A stretch of DNA of 64,000 nucleotides from Fibrobacterota bacterium (GTDB taxonomy: Bacteria > Fibrobacterota > Fibrobacteria > UBA5070), in the NCBI GenBank assembly GCA_016715065.1, contig JADKBN010000017.1, positions 124,001 through 188,000 on the forward strand, in the 5' to 3' direction. The translations under genes were made by a program, and so were the position numbers. This document shows positions 8,351-18,167 of this stretch, piece after piece. The notes beneath the pieces are model-generated. The model did not search any database. It was not told where the DNA came from and saw only the letters and a list, made by a program, of their open reading frames with translations. Each line of letters opens with the position of its first letter. Within the stretch, counting starts at the first letter, position 1.

Positions 8351-10749
8351 ACCTGCTGCAAAACGAGAGTTTGGAATGGAACGAGGTCCGCTTCGTTCCG
8401 ATTCGCCACCACAGCCCCGCCTGCGCGACGGCGCTGAGGTCCCTTCTCGAGGAAGTCTCCCCGCGCGCGATCCTGATCGAGGGCCCTAGGGAATTCGACG
8501 CGCTGCTGGCGGAACTTGCCGACGACCGCGTACGCTGCCCGGTGGCGGTGTTCACGCCCTCCGCCGGGGAAGGCGCCGGGTGGTTTTTTCCTCTGTGCGA
8601 ATCGAGCCCGGAATGGGTGGCGCTGCGCCACCATCGGGAACAGGGGGTCGAAGCCCATTTCATCGATCTCTCGCCCGCTTGCCGTGCTGGTGCGGGCGAT
8701 CCGCCATCCCGCAGCCTCATGGACGAATCCCGTCTGGCCCACAGCCGATGGGTCCAGGCCCTCGTGACAGAAACCGGCTGCCGCGACCACGACGAACTGT
8801 GGGAGCGGCTTTTCGAACTCCGGACCCTGGACGCGCTACGGGATTGGCGTGGTTTCTTCCGGGAGGTCCATCTCTGGTGCGCGTTGGGACGGTCCACGTG
8901 GGATCCGCGGGCGCTGCGATCGGATGGCGAACTCGACCGCGAGGCGTGCATGGTCCATGAAATCCGCCGGCACCGCGCCCGCATCGACGGTCCGCTGGTG
9001 GTGGTGACGGGGGGATTCCACACCCCATCCCTCCTGGAGCAGTTGCGCTCCAACGCCAAGCCCGCTCGGGTTCCCGCCTGCGACCCCGGCCTCGGCCCGT
9101 CCTTGATCCGCTACGGGTTCCGGGAGCTGGATGCCCTGGCCGGGTACGCTTCCGGCATGCCCTCTCCGGCCTACCAGCAGGGGATCATGGACGGATTCCG
9201 TCGAGGTGAGCAAACGCCATCGCGCCGCGTTTGCCGCGACATGCTGCTGCGGATGGGGAGATCCCTTCGGGAATCGGGGGCGACCGAACGCGTAGGGACT
9301 CCGGCGGTGGAATCGGCGGTGGTGCACGCCGAGCGCCTGGCCGCCTTGCGGGACCTGGTCGCTCCGGGCCGAAGCGAATGGCTGGATTCCGCCCACAGCT
9401 GCTTTTTGAAGGAGGCCCGCCACGAGGCGCGCGGAGCCTTCCGACAAGAATTGTTGCGAATGCTGGGCGGATCGGCCATGGGGGACATCCCTCCCTCGGA
9501 TTCGTCCCCGCCCCTGCTGGAAGACGCTCGCAGGCAGGCCAAGGCGGCCAGGGTGAATCTGGAGGACACCACCCGCCGCACCGCCCACCTGGACGTGCAC
9601 CGCAAACCCGCCCATCGCGCCCGCGAGCGGTTCTTCCGGCTGGTATCGTGGTTGGGCGTGCCGTTGGCGACCTGGCAGGGAGGGCCGGATCTGGTCCATG
9701 GGACCGGACTCGATCTTTTGACAAGCCAATGGCAGATCGCCTGGAATCCACTGGTGGAAGCGAGTCTTTGCGAGCTGGCCAAGGAAGGGGGCTCCCTCCA
9801 GAGCGTGGCCAGCCAACGGCTCGCGGAGCGGCTGGTGGGCACGGAGGCAGCCACGCCGGATTGCCCGGACCTGCTGCGCACCGTGCAGACGGCCTGCCTA
9901 CTGGGAGTGCTCGATCGCATCGCGGGATGGCGCGAGCAGGTGGCGCTTCGGGAGGCGGAGGAGACCTCCTTCGCGGGCCTGGTCGAATCGTGCCGGCGAT
10001 TGGTGGTGTTGCGCCAGGTCCGGCACTTGGTGGATTTTCCGGATCCCGTCTGGCTGGACGACTGGCTCTCGCGCTTTTGGGCCCGCTCTGTGTTCGCCCT
10101 GGACGCTTTGGCCGGCCACGCTCCGCAAGGAGGCGTCGTGGAACGGCGGCAGGAGACAGAATCTGTTGTCACGGGACTTCTGACCTTGCGGGAGATCTGC
10201 CGGGAATCCTCCGAAGGCCGGATGCCCTTGGATGCGGACCTGTTCCGGAGGGGACTGGAACGCTTGGCGGCCACATCCAACACCCCTGGAATGCTGGCCG
10301 GTGCCGCGACGGCCCTGCTGGCGTTGGATGGGCGCGACGGAACGCTTCTGGAGCGGGCCACGACGGTCCATCTGGGGGTGGGCGCCAGCGAACGCGAAGC
10401 CACGGACTTCCTTCGAGGGATTCTTCGCGCCGCGCCGGAGCTTCTGTTGCGCGAAGGCAAACCGCTGCGCGCCTTGCACGAACGGATCGGCGCGTGGGAC
10501 GAGGAACGATTCCTGGGGTTGCTCCCGGAACTGCGCCAATGTTTCCAGATGCTGGATCCGGCCCGCATCGACCAGCTCGCCGATCGGATCCACGAGATGG
10601 TGCCGGGCGGGGAGCGTCCCGACCCCTTCGCGGCGGTCGAGGTGCCTTCAAGTCAAATATTGTCTGCGGCGCGTCTGGAATCCCGATTGGCCGCGGTGTT
10701 GGATCGCGAGGGATTGTCGCGTTGGCTGTCGCCGGAGGGGGCGGAATGA
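8320..10749 (+). CDS. yehM: DUF5682 protein, YehM-like
   Basis: About 809 residues from the ATG at 8320, against 759 in E. coli YehM. The conserved N-terminal block RFVPIRHHSPAC and the following ILIEGPREFDALL are typical of DUF5682. Catalytic activity is not known. The ATG would overlap the ATPase gene by 31 bp; a TTG at 8371, closer to the conserved block, is an alternative start and would remove 17 residues. The stop overlaps the VWA start in an ATGA, so the two genes are translationally coupled. Probably a cytoplasmic partner of the MoxR/VWA pair. Confidence 0.85.
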   Translation: MGRFPAVVDLNLLQNESLEWNEVRFVPIRHHSPACATALRSLLEEVSPRAILIEGPREFDALLAELADDRVRCPVAVFTPSAGEGAGWFFPLCESSPEWVALRHHREQGVEAHFIDLSPACRAGAGDPPSRSLMDESRLAHSRWVQALVTETGCRDHDELWERLFELRTLDALRDWRGFFREVHLWCALGRSTWDPRALRSDGELDREACMVHEIRRHRARIDGPLVVVTGGFHTPSLLEQLRSNAKPARVPACDPGLGPSLIRYGFRELDALAGYASGMPSPAYQQGIMDGFRRGEQTPSRRVCRDMLLRMGRSLRESGATERVGTPAVESAVVHAERLAALRDLVAPGRSEWLDSAHSCFLKEARHEARGAFRQELLRMLGGSAMGDIPPSDSSPPLLEDARRQAKAARVNLEDTTRRTAHLDVHRKPAHRARERFFRLVSWLGVPLATWQGGPDLVHGTGLDLLTSQWQIAWNPLVEASLCELAKEGGSLQSVASQRLAERLVGTEAATPDCPDLLRTVQTACLLGVLDRIAGWREQVALREAEETSFAGLVESCRRLVVLRQVRHLVDFPDPVWLDDWLSRFWARSVFALDALAGHAPQGGVVERRQETESVVTGLLTLREICRESSEGRMPLDADLFRRGLERLAATSNTPGMLAGAATALLALDGRDGTLLERATTVHLGVGASEREATDFLRGILRAAPELLLREGKPLRALHERIGAWDEERFLGLLPELRQCFQMLDPARIDQLADRIHEMVPGGERPDPFAAVEVPSSQILSAARLESRLAAVLDREGLSRWLSPEGAE

Positions 10750-11891
10750 ACGATCCCTCCTTGCCAGGCGATCCTTCCCTGCGCCGGTGGCGGCTGATCC
10801 TGGGCAGGCATGCCGATCGCTCCCTGGGCGGGGAGGCGCTGGACCGCAACGGCCACGAGATCGACCAGGCCCTATCGTGGCTGTACGATCGCGGACATGG
10901 CGGGAACGGCTCCTCGGGTCGTGCCCGCGGACAGGGTGGAGGCTTGGAAGCTTCCCGGATCAACGCCCTGGATTGGCTCGGGAACATCCATCGATTGTTC
11001 CCCAAGGATGTCTGCGAGCGGATGGAAACCCAGGCTCTGGCCGAGTATGGCCTGACCGACCTGCTCAAGGATCCCCAGGCCCTGGACAGGATCGAGCCCA
11101 ACGAAGACCTCGCCCGTTCCCTGATGGGCATGCGCGGTCGGTTGGGACCGGACATGCAAGTCGGAATCCGTCGCATCATCGCCACGGTGGTCGACGACCT
11201 GACACGGCGCTTGAGGCCGGTGTTCCACAATGCCATCCATGGCAGACGCCATCGGTTCCGTCGTTCCCACCTGCCATCGGCCCAGAATTTCGATGCGTTG
11301 GGCACCCTGCGTGCCAACTTGAGGCATTTCGATCCGGCCACCGGCAAGCTTCCGATCCGCACGCCACTGTTTTTCTCCCGCCAAAAGCGGAAGCTTCCCT
11401 GGACCATCGTGCTTTGCATCGACCAATCGGGCTCGATGGCGGGGTCGGTGATCTATTCGGCCGTGGTGGCCGGAATCCTCCACGCCATGCCTTCCGTGAG
11501 GCTTCATCTGGTGGTGTTCGATACCCAGGTTCTGGACCTGACGCATCTTTGCCACGATCCTGTGGAAGTGTTGATGGGAGTCCAGTTGGGCGGTGGCACG
11601 AACATCGGGAGGGCCATGACCTACGTGGAAGGGCTGCTGACCGATCCCCAGCGAAGCATCGTGGTGCTCCTCAGCGACTTCGAGGAAGGGGCATCTCCCA
11701 AAGCATTGCTGGCCAGCGTGGCCCGCTTGCGCCAAGCCCGCGCACGGCTTTTGGGCTTGGCGTCGCTGACCGACCAAGGCGATCCGTGGTTCGATCGTCA
11801 AATTGCCGGAAGGCTCAAGCAATTGGGGATGGAGGTCGCCGCCCTCTCGCCCGAGCGCTTGGCCGAATGGTTCGCCGAGGCGATGGCATGA
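10746..11891 (+). CDS. yehP: VWA-domain protein, YehP-like
   Basis: 381 residues, almost the same as YehP (378). A helical N-terminal half precedes a VWA domain from about residue 215. The metal-binding MIDAS site is complete: DQSGS at 226-230, Thr285 in GGGTN and Asp311 in LLSDFEE. This is the usual partner of a MoxR ATPase and probably presents a substrate or metal-bound ligand to it. It starts within an ATGA overlap with the upstream gene and ends in another ATGA overlap with the SWIM gene, so stoichiometric co-production is likely. Confidence 0.92.
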   Translation: MNDPSLPGDPSLRRWRLILGRHADRSLGGEALDRNGHEIDQALSWLYDRGHGGNGSSGRARGQGGGLEASRINALDWLGNIHRLFPKDVCERMETQALAEYGLTDLLKDPQALDRIEPNEDLARSLMGMRGRLGPDMQVGIRRIIATVVDDLTRRLRPVFHNAIHGRRHRFRRSHLPSAQNFDALGTLRANLRHFDPATGKLPIRTPLFFSRQKRKLPWTIVLCIDQSGSMAGSVIYSAVVAGILHAMPSVRLHLVVFDTQVLDLTHLCHDPVEVLMGVQLGGGTNIGRAMTYVEGLLTDPQRSIVVLLSDFEEGASPKALLASVARLRQARARLLGLASLTDQGDPWFDRQIAGRLKQLGMEVAALSPERLAEWFAEAMA

Positions 11892-13894
11892 CGATTCCTG
11901 TCGAATCGAAACTTCCTGCCTGGTGCGCGGACCTCGCCCGCTTGGACGACGAAACCCTGGCCGCATGGTCCAGCGTGGGGAACCTGCGAAGGGCCGCACG
12001 GGAGCTGGAAAGCGGGACCATCGCTCTGGCAGCCGACCATCCCGTCGTCCTGGTGCGGGTGGACGACGCCTTGTGCACCTTGACGGATGCGGACCTCGCC
12101 CACGCCGGATGCTCCTGCCCGGCTTCCACCGCGTGCCGTCACCTGCTGGCGGCGATCCTTTGGCTTCGTCGACAGACGCTCCCCCTGGAAGATTCAAAAC
12201 CACCCTCCGGGAGCGGCGGTGCGTTCCAGCGGCTGTGCGGCCTCGACCCGGAATCGGTTTTGCAGAAATTGACGCCGACCCAAAGGCGCAAGGCCATCGA
12301 GATGGCGGAAGACTCCTCCTGGATCGTCCACGCGGGTGCGGCCTCCTCGGTGGGGATCGAGCATTCCCGCAAAGGCTGGGAATGCCGGTGGACCCCGGAC
12401 GAGCGGATCGGGACCATGGTCTCGAACGTTCCGTCCGCGCAAAGCGCCATCGCGCATGCCGCGGCCGTGCTGTCCGTGTTGCGCGAACGGGGGCTGCGCT
12501 TGGCGCCTGCGCCACCGGAAGCGATCGCGGTGGCGCTGCCCGCCGATCTTCCCTCCCTGTTGAGACAATTGTTGTCGCGTGGTCTGTCGCATGCTGGCGA
12601 CCATTTCCCGACCCGCCTGGACGTGCTGGCGACCCAGGTGCGCGCGCTCGGGCGCAAGTCTCTGGCTTCGCGGATGCGAACTCTCGCCGCCCAGTTGGGA
12701 AGGGTCGGCCCTTCCGGAGTCACCACGCAGGAGGCCCTGCACGCGGTGGCGATGGTGTTGGGAGAGATCGAATCCACCAACGCGCCCGACGCGCAGGAGG
12801 TCAGACAGATCCCGCAAACGGAGGCGATCTGCCTGGGGGCGCATTGGTGGGAATCTCCCGGAGGCGCCCGAGGCGCGACCGTCCTGTTCGCCGAGCTGGC
12901 CACCGGTGCTCTGCGTACGCTTCCCCTGGCCCGCGCCGACCTCCGCGACGTGTTTTTCAGCCGCGATTCCCTGTGGGACACCCAGAAGATCTGGAAGGGT
13001 GCGTGTCTGGATACCTTGCAGGAGAAGCGTCTTCGTTTGGGCTCGGTCTGTGCGAGAAGCGACGGGTCCTGGAAGTCTTCGGAGGCGACCTCGGTGGCCA
13101 CTTCTCCCTGGCCGAAATCCGACGATGCTCTCTGGAAGCCGCTCGGAGAATTCCGGTGGGCAGGAGTGGGGGAGACCTTGTGCGGCCTGTCGGGATCGGC
13201 CGAGGTGGAGCGCGTGCATGTATTGCTGCGACCTGCGCAGCTGGGGGAGTTTTTCGTGGTCGAATCCGAGCAGGAAGTGCGCTGGGAGGTGTTCGACTCG
13301 GATGGACAGGTTCTGACCCTGCATCTGGGCGAGGAGTCCTGGAAAGACCAGCGGACCGATGCCTTGATCGGCTGGCTGCACCAGCATTCCGACCGCGTGC
13401 GGGCCGTCGCGGCGGTTGCCAGACGATCGGATCTGCGGATTGTGCTGGAACCCACGTGTTTGTTGTTCGATCTCGAGGGCGAGATGGTCGCTTGGAGCCC
13501 GGATTTCCAGCCGCCTCCCCGCATCCATGCCTCGGTGATCAGCCGCTGGTTCCAAAAACTCCAGAACAAACAGCCACGCACCCGCGAAAGTCTGCCCGTA
13601 CGCGTGGTCCAAGAGCCGCCCACTCCTGCGCGGATCGCCTTGGGGCCGGTGGTGGAACTATGCGAGCGATGGAGCGAGGCCGGCTCGGTGGGCAGACCGA
13701 CGAGCGAGGAAACCCAACAGGTCGCAAAGGCATTGGATCATCGCGGATTTGCACAATTGGCGCAGCGGGTGGCGCGGCTCCACCTGGTGCAAGACGATTT
13801 GGAAGCGGTGAGGGTTCATCGGATGTGCCGGGTGCTGCTGGAATTGGACGAGTGGAGTCAAACTGACCATCAACAGGAAGTTCCCGATGTTTAA
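11888..13894 (+). CDS. yehQ: SWIM zinc-finger protein, YehQ-like
   Basis: 668 residues (YehQ is of similar length). The SWIM motif CxCxnCxH is seen as CSCPASTACRH at residues 75-85, so a zinc site is expected; SWIM domains bind DNA or proteins. The rest is unassigned alpha/beta sequence with many Trp and Arg residues. It is the last gene of the conserved yeh-like set, coupled to the VWA gene by a 4-bp overlap. Its last 8 bp overlap the start of the next gene, an alpha/beta hydrolase that is not part of the E. coli set. Confidence 0.88.
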   Translation: MTIPVESKLPAWCADLARLDDETLAAWSSVGNLRRAARELESGTIALAADHPVVLVRVDDALCTLTDADLAHAGCSCPASTACRHLLAAILWLRRQTLPLEDSKPPSGSGGAFQRLCGLDPESVLQKLTPTQRRKAIEMAEDSSWIVHAGAASSVGIEHSRKGWECRWTPDERIGTMVSNVPSAQSAIAHAAAVLSVLRERGLRLAPAPPEAIAVALPADLPSLLRQLLSRGLSHAGDHFPTRLDVLATQVRALGRKSLASRMRTLAAQLGRVGPSGVTTQEALHAVAMVLGEIESTNAPDAQEVRQIPQTEAICLGAHWWESPGGARGATVLFAELATGALRTLPLARADLRDVFFSRDSLWDTQKIWKGACLDTLQEKRLRLGSVCARSDGSWKSSEATSVATSPWPKSDDALWKPLGEFRWAGVGETLCGLSGSAEVERVHVLLRPAQLGEFFVVESEQEVRWEVFDSDGQVLTLHLGEESWKDQRTDALIGWLHQHSDRVRAVAAVARRSDLRIVLEPTCLLFDLEGEMVAWSPDFQPPPRIHASVISRWFQKLQNKQPRTRESLPVRVVQEPPTPARIALGPVVELCERWSEAGSVGRPTSEETQQVAKALDHRGFAQLAQRVARLHLVQDDLEAVRVHRMCRVLLELDEWSQTDHQQEVPDV

Positions 13895-14903
13895 GAAATT
13901 GCGTGACAATTCATTCAAAACGCTGTCTGTGCTATTGATTTCTATAGGGATATGCGTTTTGGTTTTTGCGACAAAAAAGCCATTGGCAGCGGAAGATTTC
14001 GGTGGAAAGCGCTCCACCGTTTCGATCGGTGCTTACACGGGGTTTGTCATTGAACCACCCGCCAGCGTTTCGCGTCAAGATCGACGTTGGGTTTGGTATG
14101 CACCGAATATCGATGGGTATCCGAATGCATCTTGTGAATGGCTTTTGAGTCGGCTTGTGGCGCAGGGATTTTGGATTGGCGGGGTGGATGTTGGTGAGGC
14201 GTATGGGGCCCCCTACGGGAGAGCGGTTTTCAACTCCTTTTACGACACGATGACCATGAAATACAATCTAAACCGCAAAGCTGTTTTGCTGGCGCAAAGT
14301 CGCGGCGGATTGATGCTGTACAATTGGGCTTCAGAGCCAGGGAATGCGGAAAAGGTCTCGCGTGTGGCAGGAATTTATCCGGTGGTGGATCTGCGGAGCT
14401 ACCCAGGATTATCAATCGCTGCTCCAGCATACAGGATGTCTGCAGAATCACTTGCTGTGCATCTTGTGGAAAACAATCCGATCGATAGGATCAAGCCTTT
14501 GGTCCAAGCTGGAATCCCGATATTCCATATCCATGGTGATTCTGACAAGCTGGTTCCATTGCTGGAAAACAGCCAAGTATTTTATGATCGCTACATCGCT
14601 CAGGGAGGGTCGATGGTTCTAAAGGTTGTCCCCAATGCAGGCCATGCGGAACTGCCTGAGTTTTTTCAGGATACAAGCCTTTTGAATTTCATACTCCGCG
14701 ATCAGGGTAACGCCGCTGGCGTCAGTCGCAAGACCTCTGGATATCGATCCTCCCTCACCCCTGGAATCCGCAACCGTGCGACGCGATTCAATTTGCTGGG
14801 CCAGTCCATGCGCTCTGGGGAAGCAGAGTCGCATGGCTTCGTATCGAATCTCGCCGAAGTGTCGATATCACTTCCGGGGCAGCAGCAGCGCCTGCGAGAG
14901 TAG
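13887..14903 (+). CDS. Alpha/beta hydrolase, membrane-anchored or exported
   Basis: 338 residues. The N-terminus has a charged start and a hydrophobic segment (about residues 10-27) acting as signal or anchor. A catalytic triad can be proposed: Ser138 in AQSRGG, Asp220 in GDSDKLVP and His253 in NAGHAE. The substrate is unknown; esterase or peptidase are both possible. Its ATG lies inside the end of the SWIM gene with AGGAAG upstream, so it is read with the operon. Base composition is clearly more AT-rich than its neighbours up to about 14700, then rises, which suggests an acquired gene whose last 65 residues may be a read-through tail. It ends 36 bp inside the convergent glycoside hydrolase gene. 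Confidence 0.72.
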   Translation: MFKKLRDNSFKTLSVLLISIGICVLVFATKKPLAAEDFGGKRSTVSIGAYTGFVIEPPASVSRQDRRWVWYAPNIDGYPNASCEWLLSRLVAQGFWIGGVDVGEAYGAPYGRAVFNSFYDTMTMKYNLNRKAVLLAQSRGGLMLYNWASEPGNAEKVSRVAGIYPVVDLRSYPGLSIAAPAYRMSAESLAVHLVENNPIDRIKPLVQAGIPIFHIHGDSDKLVPLLENSQVFYDRYIAQGGSMVLKVVPNAGHAELPEFFQDTSLLNFILRDQGNAAGVSRKTSGYRSSLTPGIRNRATRFNLLGQSMRSGEAESHGFVSNLAEVSISLPGQQQRLRE

Positions 14904-16784
14904 GACATTTCCTGTCGCCTCGGCCCGCACGAGCAGCAGACCGCTTTGGCCGTAGGCGCGCAGGTCGATCGTTCCGGAACCCGCGAGGCGGCGACGGTCC
15001 AGGATCGATCCGTCCGTTTGGGCCAATGTGACCGTGGTCTGGAGGTCGGCATCGCCCACCAGATGCAGTTTCCCGTCGCGGATCCAGGCTCCTCCCGCGG
15101 AGCGCGGTGCGAGCGCCGACACGCCCTGCAGACCCACCTCGAAGGCCAGCGAGCTGGGGCAACCGGCGGCGTTCACGTGCACGGCGCGGTAGACGCCCGT
15201 CTTGGCCGCGTCGGTCACCGGGATCACCACGGTGCGCTCGGTGGAGCGAAAGCCGCCGGGGCCGGTCCACGACCAGGTTCCGCCCGCCCAGGGCCAGGGC
15301 GACAACGACACCGTGTCGCCGGTCTGGACGGTGGCGTAGGGGGATTGGTGCCAGGCGCCGCGCAAAAGGATGTTGGGCGAGATCGGCGACGACAGGCACG
15401 CACCGTGGACAAGATTTGCCATGTCGGCGTCGTAGGCCATGGGCGAGAGGTCGGCGCGGTAGACCTCTCCTGCCTGGGTGAGCTTGCCGGGATTTTCCAG
15501 GAACATCTGGCGGGTGTCCTCCACCCATTCGTAGATGGAGTAGCGCTCCACGAACCGCGCGGTGTCCATCATGCGGATCATCTGCCCGATGGCGGTTGCT
15601 TGTTCGGCGTAGGTGGGCTTGCAGCAGGTCCAGTTGGCGCCGTTGTTCCACTCCGTGATCCAGACGGGCCGCTTGGTGCGTTCATGGATCCACTTGAGCC
15701 ATCCGTAGAACTGCGAGGCGGTCTGGCCACCCTTGTACCAGTGCACCGGAACAAAGTCCACGCGGTATTTCAGGGAGTCGGCGCGGCGCATGAATTCGAA
15801 CAGCCAGTCGGCGCCCGTGGAGGCATCCGATGGCGAGGGCGAGCCCAAACGCAGACCGGACTTGAGCATTTCCGGCCAGGCGGCCAAGGCCTCTTCAACC
15901 GTGGCGTTGGCCTGGTCGGGGCGGTCGGGTTCGTTGTACCCCAGCGCATGGGTGACCTTGGTCTTGGAGTTGATGTTGGCGTAATCCGGCCAGGTCTTGC
16001 CATGGCGCATGGGCACGTATTCCAGGTCCAGCGTGGATGCCGCGGCGTTGTCCCAGTTGTACCACCAATGGGCGTTCAGGGCGTTGGCGGCGGGCACGCC
16101 GTTGGTCCAGCCTTTCTTGGCCGTCCACCGCCACGGAAACACGCGCACGAACGATGCCTTGCCCGCCAGCGCGGCAGGCAGCGTGTCCAGCAACAGGTCT
16201 TGCAAATCGGCGACCCACACCCGGCTCTGGCCGGTGCCATCTTCGTTTTCAGCGAGGGTGGCCATGTAGCCCTGCCGCAACCACAGGGAGCGAGCCTGGT
16301 TGTCCATGGATCCCAATTGGGAGGTGCGGTAGTAAGTGCTTGGCTCCAACAGTAGGGAATCGCCGCGCCGGTTGGTTTGGCTGTACAAGCGCAAGGCCTT
16401 GTAGGCGGCCCCGTGGCTGATCACCATGGTCCCCTGCAGGTATTGCTCGAACCGCACGTTGGATCCGGGCTGGGCGGCGGCCCCCCGCACCTTGATCTGG
16501 GCGCGATACATCGAATCGAAGCGGGCGGGGCGGATATTGGGCAGGTACAGCCATACGTCGTCCGATTGCAAATCCAGCACGCTGCCGGATAGCGGGGCCA
16601 CGGAATCGGTGATGGAAACCCGGCTGCGGCCCGTGATTTCCAGGCTCAGGTTTTTCAGCGAGGCCACGGAGGCATTCCAATCGCGCCGGACCTCGGCGGC
16701 CATGCTTGCTCCCGCAAGCCCGATGGCAAATGCCAGGAGGGACCGGCGCAAGGGAGAGGCGTGAAGCGGATGGTGAGCTGACAT
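14868..16784 (-). CDS. Secreted glycoside hydrolase, GH128-like (Glyco_hydro_cc)
   Basis: 638 residues with an N-terminal signal peptide (RRSLLAFAIGLAGASMAAE). The central TIM-barrel-like part carries the two glutamates expected of this fold: Glu285 in GYNEPDRP (acid/base) and Glu378 in WITEWNNGANW (nucleophile). This pattern fits the 'glycosyl hydrolase catalytic core' family that includes GH128 beta-1,3-glucanases. A C-terminal beta-rich region (from about residue 470) looks like an Ig-like or sorting domain, and the last 80 residues resemble a type IX-like secretion tail, which is an inference only. AGGA lies upstream of the start. It is convergent with the hydrolase gene. Confidence 0.78.
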   Translation of the reverse strand: MSAHHPLHASPLRRSLLAFAIGLAGASMAAEVRRDWNASVASLKNLSLEITGRSRVSITDSVAPLSGSVLDLQSDDVWLYLPNIRPARFDSMYRAQIKVRGAAAQPGSNVRFEQYLQGTMVISHGAAYKALRLYSQTNRRGDSLLLEPSTYYRTSQLGSMDNQARSLWLRQGYMATLAENEDGTGQSRVWVADLQDLLLDTLPAALAGKASFVRVFPWRWTAKKGWTNGVPAANALNAHWWYNWDNAAASTLDLEYVPMRHGKTWPDYANINSKTKVTHALGYNEPDRPDQANATVEEALAAWPEMLKSGLRLGSPSPSDASTGADWLFEFMRRADSLKYRVDFVPVHWYKGGQTASQFYGWLKWIHERTKRPVWITEWNNGANWTCCKPTYAEQATAIGQMIRMMDTARFVERYSIYEWVEDTRQMFLENPGKLTQAGEVYRADLSPMAYDADMANLVHGACLSSPISPNILLRGAWHQSPYATVQTGDTVSLSPWPWAGGTWSWTGPGGFRSTERTVVIPVTDAAKTGVYRAVHVNAAGCPSSLAFEVGLQGVSALAPRSAGGAWIRDGKLHLVGDADLQTTVTLAQTDGSILDRRRLAGSGTIDLRAYGQSGLLLVRAEATGNVLLSQALLLPRK

Positions 16785-16867
16785 GGGTGTTGGTCCTGGT
16801 TGGCCGGCCGGCGAAGGTGGGTGTACGAGAGAGAACCTACCTCAAGGAGGGAGGCTCGCGCCGGGGT

Positions 16868-17300
16868 TTTGATCAACTGCGTTGGGCTTTTTCCAGGCGC
16901 GGGCCTGGTAGCCGTTTCTCGGCTTCCGCCGTGGGACCCGGGGCGGCCCGGGTGCCGTTTCACGGCTTCCGCCGTGTGGGACCAGGCGCGGGCCTGGATG
17001 CCGTTCCACGGGGCTGCCGCGCCCCGTGACCCCGGCCAAGGGGCCGAGCGCGCGGCCCCTTGGATCCCGCGCGCCGGGGGGCTCTAGCTGGAACGGCCAA
17101 ACCGGCTCGCCAGGGCTGCGGGTGGGATGATTGTTGAGGCATTCTGGCTGAAGGCATCAGGGACGCGATCGATATCTTCATGGCACTAGCCGTTCCATTT
17201 TTCGAGCCCCCCGGTCCCCCTTGATTTGGCTGGATTGCCGGTTTGGTGAGCGGCCTTTGTATGCCAATTTCCGGCATCGCTTCGCTGGCCGGCAAACGGG
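16868..17300 (+). repeat. Dispersed structured repeat, copy 2
   Basis: Lies between two divergent genes. It shows the GCGTTGGGC entry segment near 16880, two CCAGGC/GCCTGG hairpins, and CACGGGGC/GCCCCGTG near 17008-17029. CCAAGGGGCC/GGCCCCTTGG at 17036-17063 is a paired variant of the arm in copy 1. The outer arms read GGGGGGCTC on the left and GAGCCCCCC on the right, again a matched change. The start of the second module (GCATCGCTTCGCTGG) is at about 17274. No gene is seen. Confidence 0.85.
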
Positions 17301-17514
17301 TAAACGGGCAGATGGCAACTATGGCGGCGGCGTAGGCTGGTTACCGGAGATTGGCGAATCGGTGGAGACAGTGGTGTTTTATTGCGGGGTGGAATCGCCT
17401 TGGATTGAATAGTTTTGGGGCTTCCCTGGTTTCCCGGAGATGAGCTTTATGTGGAATGTGAAAAGTGTTGACGAGGTGGATCCAGTAGCGGTTGGCTGGG
17501 TGCACAGGCGCAGG

Positions 17515-18123
17515 ATGGGTTGCCGGAAATTGGTTGGCTGTGTGCTGTTGCTGGCGGCGCTGGCTTCGGCGGAGAAGTGGCCGACCTGGATGCTGAGCAT
17601 CGGGGCCGGAGCCGGAGGGACGGGGCTCGAGTCCCTGTTGGACCAAAACGAATTCAGTTCGGCGGTGTTTGGGGTCAAGCATCGCATCACCGCTTCCGAC
17701 TGGGTTGGGTTGGTGTACGGTAGACATCTGTTCCCTGTGGTGATGGATGGGGCCTACCGACATCCCAATGACCTCCATACCCTGGTGCCCACCTACTCCT
17801 GGATGTCCTTTGGGAATGTGGGGTACCTGGCGGTCAACGCCGGACTGGGACCATTCCTGCTGCAACGCAACAATGGTCCGGTCCAATGCGGGGATGCGAA
17901 TACTCGCAATGGTCCAAGCTCCTGCGCGACCGGATCGGAAGTGCCCACCATCTGGGCCTACGACCTGGGATTGCTCGCACCATTGGGCCTCGAAGCGGCT
18001 GTCCGTTACGGATATCTGGTCCTGAACTTCCAGCCGGAAGTGGGAGCCATCATCCCGATGAGCGGTCGACCTGCGGTCGATTATTGGGTGGGCTTCAAGA
18101 TGAACTGGGCGGTTTGTTTCTGA
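17515..18123 (+). CDS. Small outer-membrane or periplasmic beta-rich protein
   Basis: Taking the ATG at 17515 gives 202 residues with a clear signal peptide (MGCRKLVGCVLLLAALASAEK). The mature part alternates Gly/aromatic and hydrophobic residues and ends in Phe (WAVCF), as outer-membrane barrels often do. An upstream in-frame ATG at 17440 would bury the signal peptide and is less likely. No family is recognised. It is a single gene between two repeat-rich intergenic regions. Confidence 0.6.
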   Translation: MGCRKLVGCVLLLAALASAEKWPTWMLSIGAGAGGTGLESLLDQNEFSSAVFGVKHRITASDWVGLVYGRHLFPVVMDGAYRHPNDLHTLVPTYSWMSFGNVGYLAVNAGLGPFLLQRNNGPVQCGDANTRNGPSSCATGSEVPTIWAYDLGLLAPLGLEAAVRYGYLVLNFQPEVGAIIPMSGRPAVDYWVGFKMNWAVCF

Positions 18124-18167
18124 GGGGTGCGCCGGGGAACACTTACTGGACCGGCAATGCAAACCCC

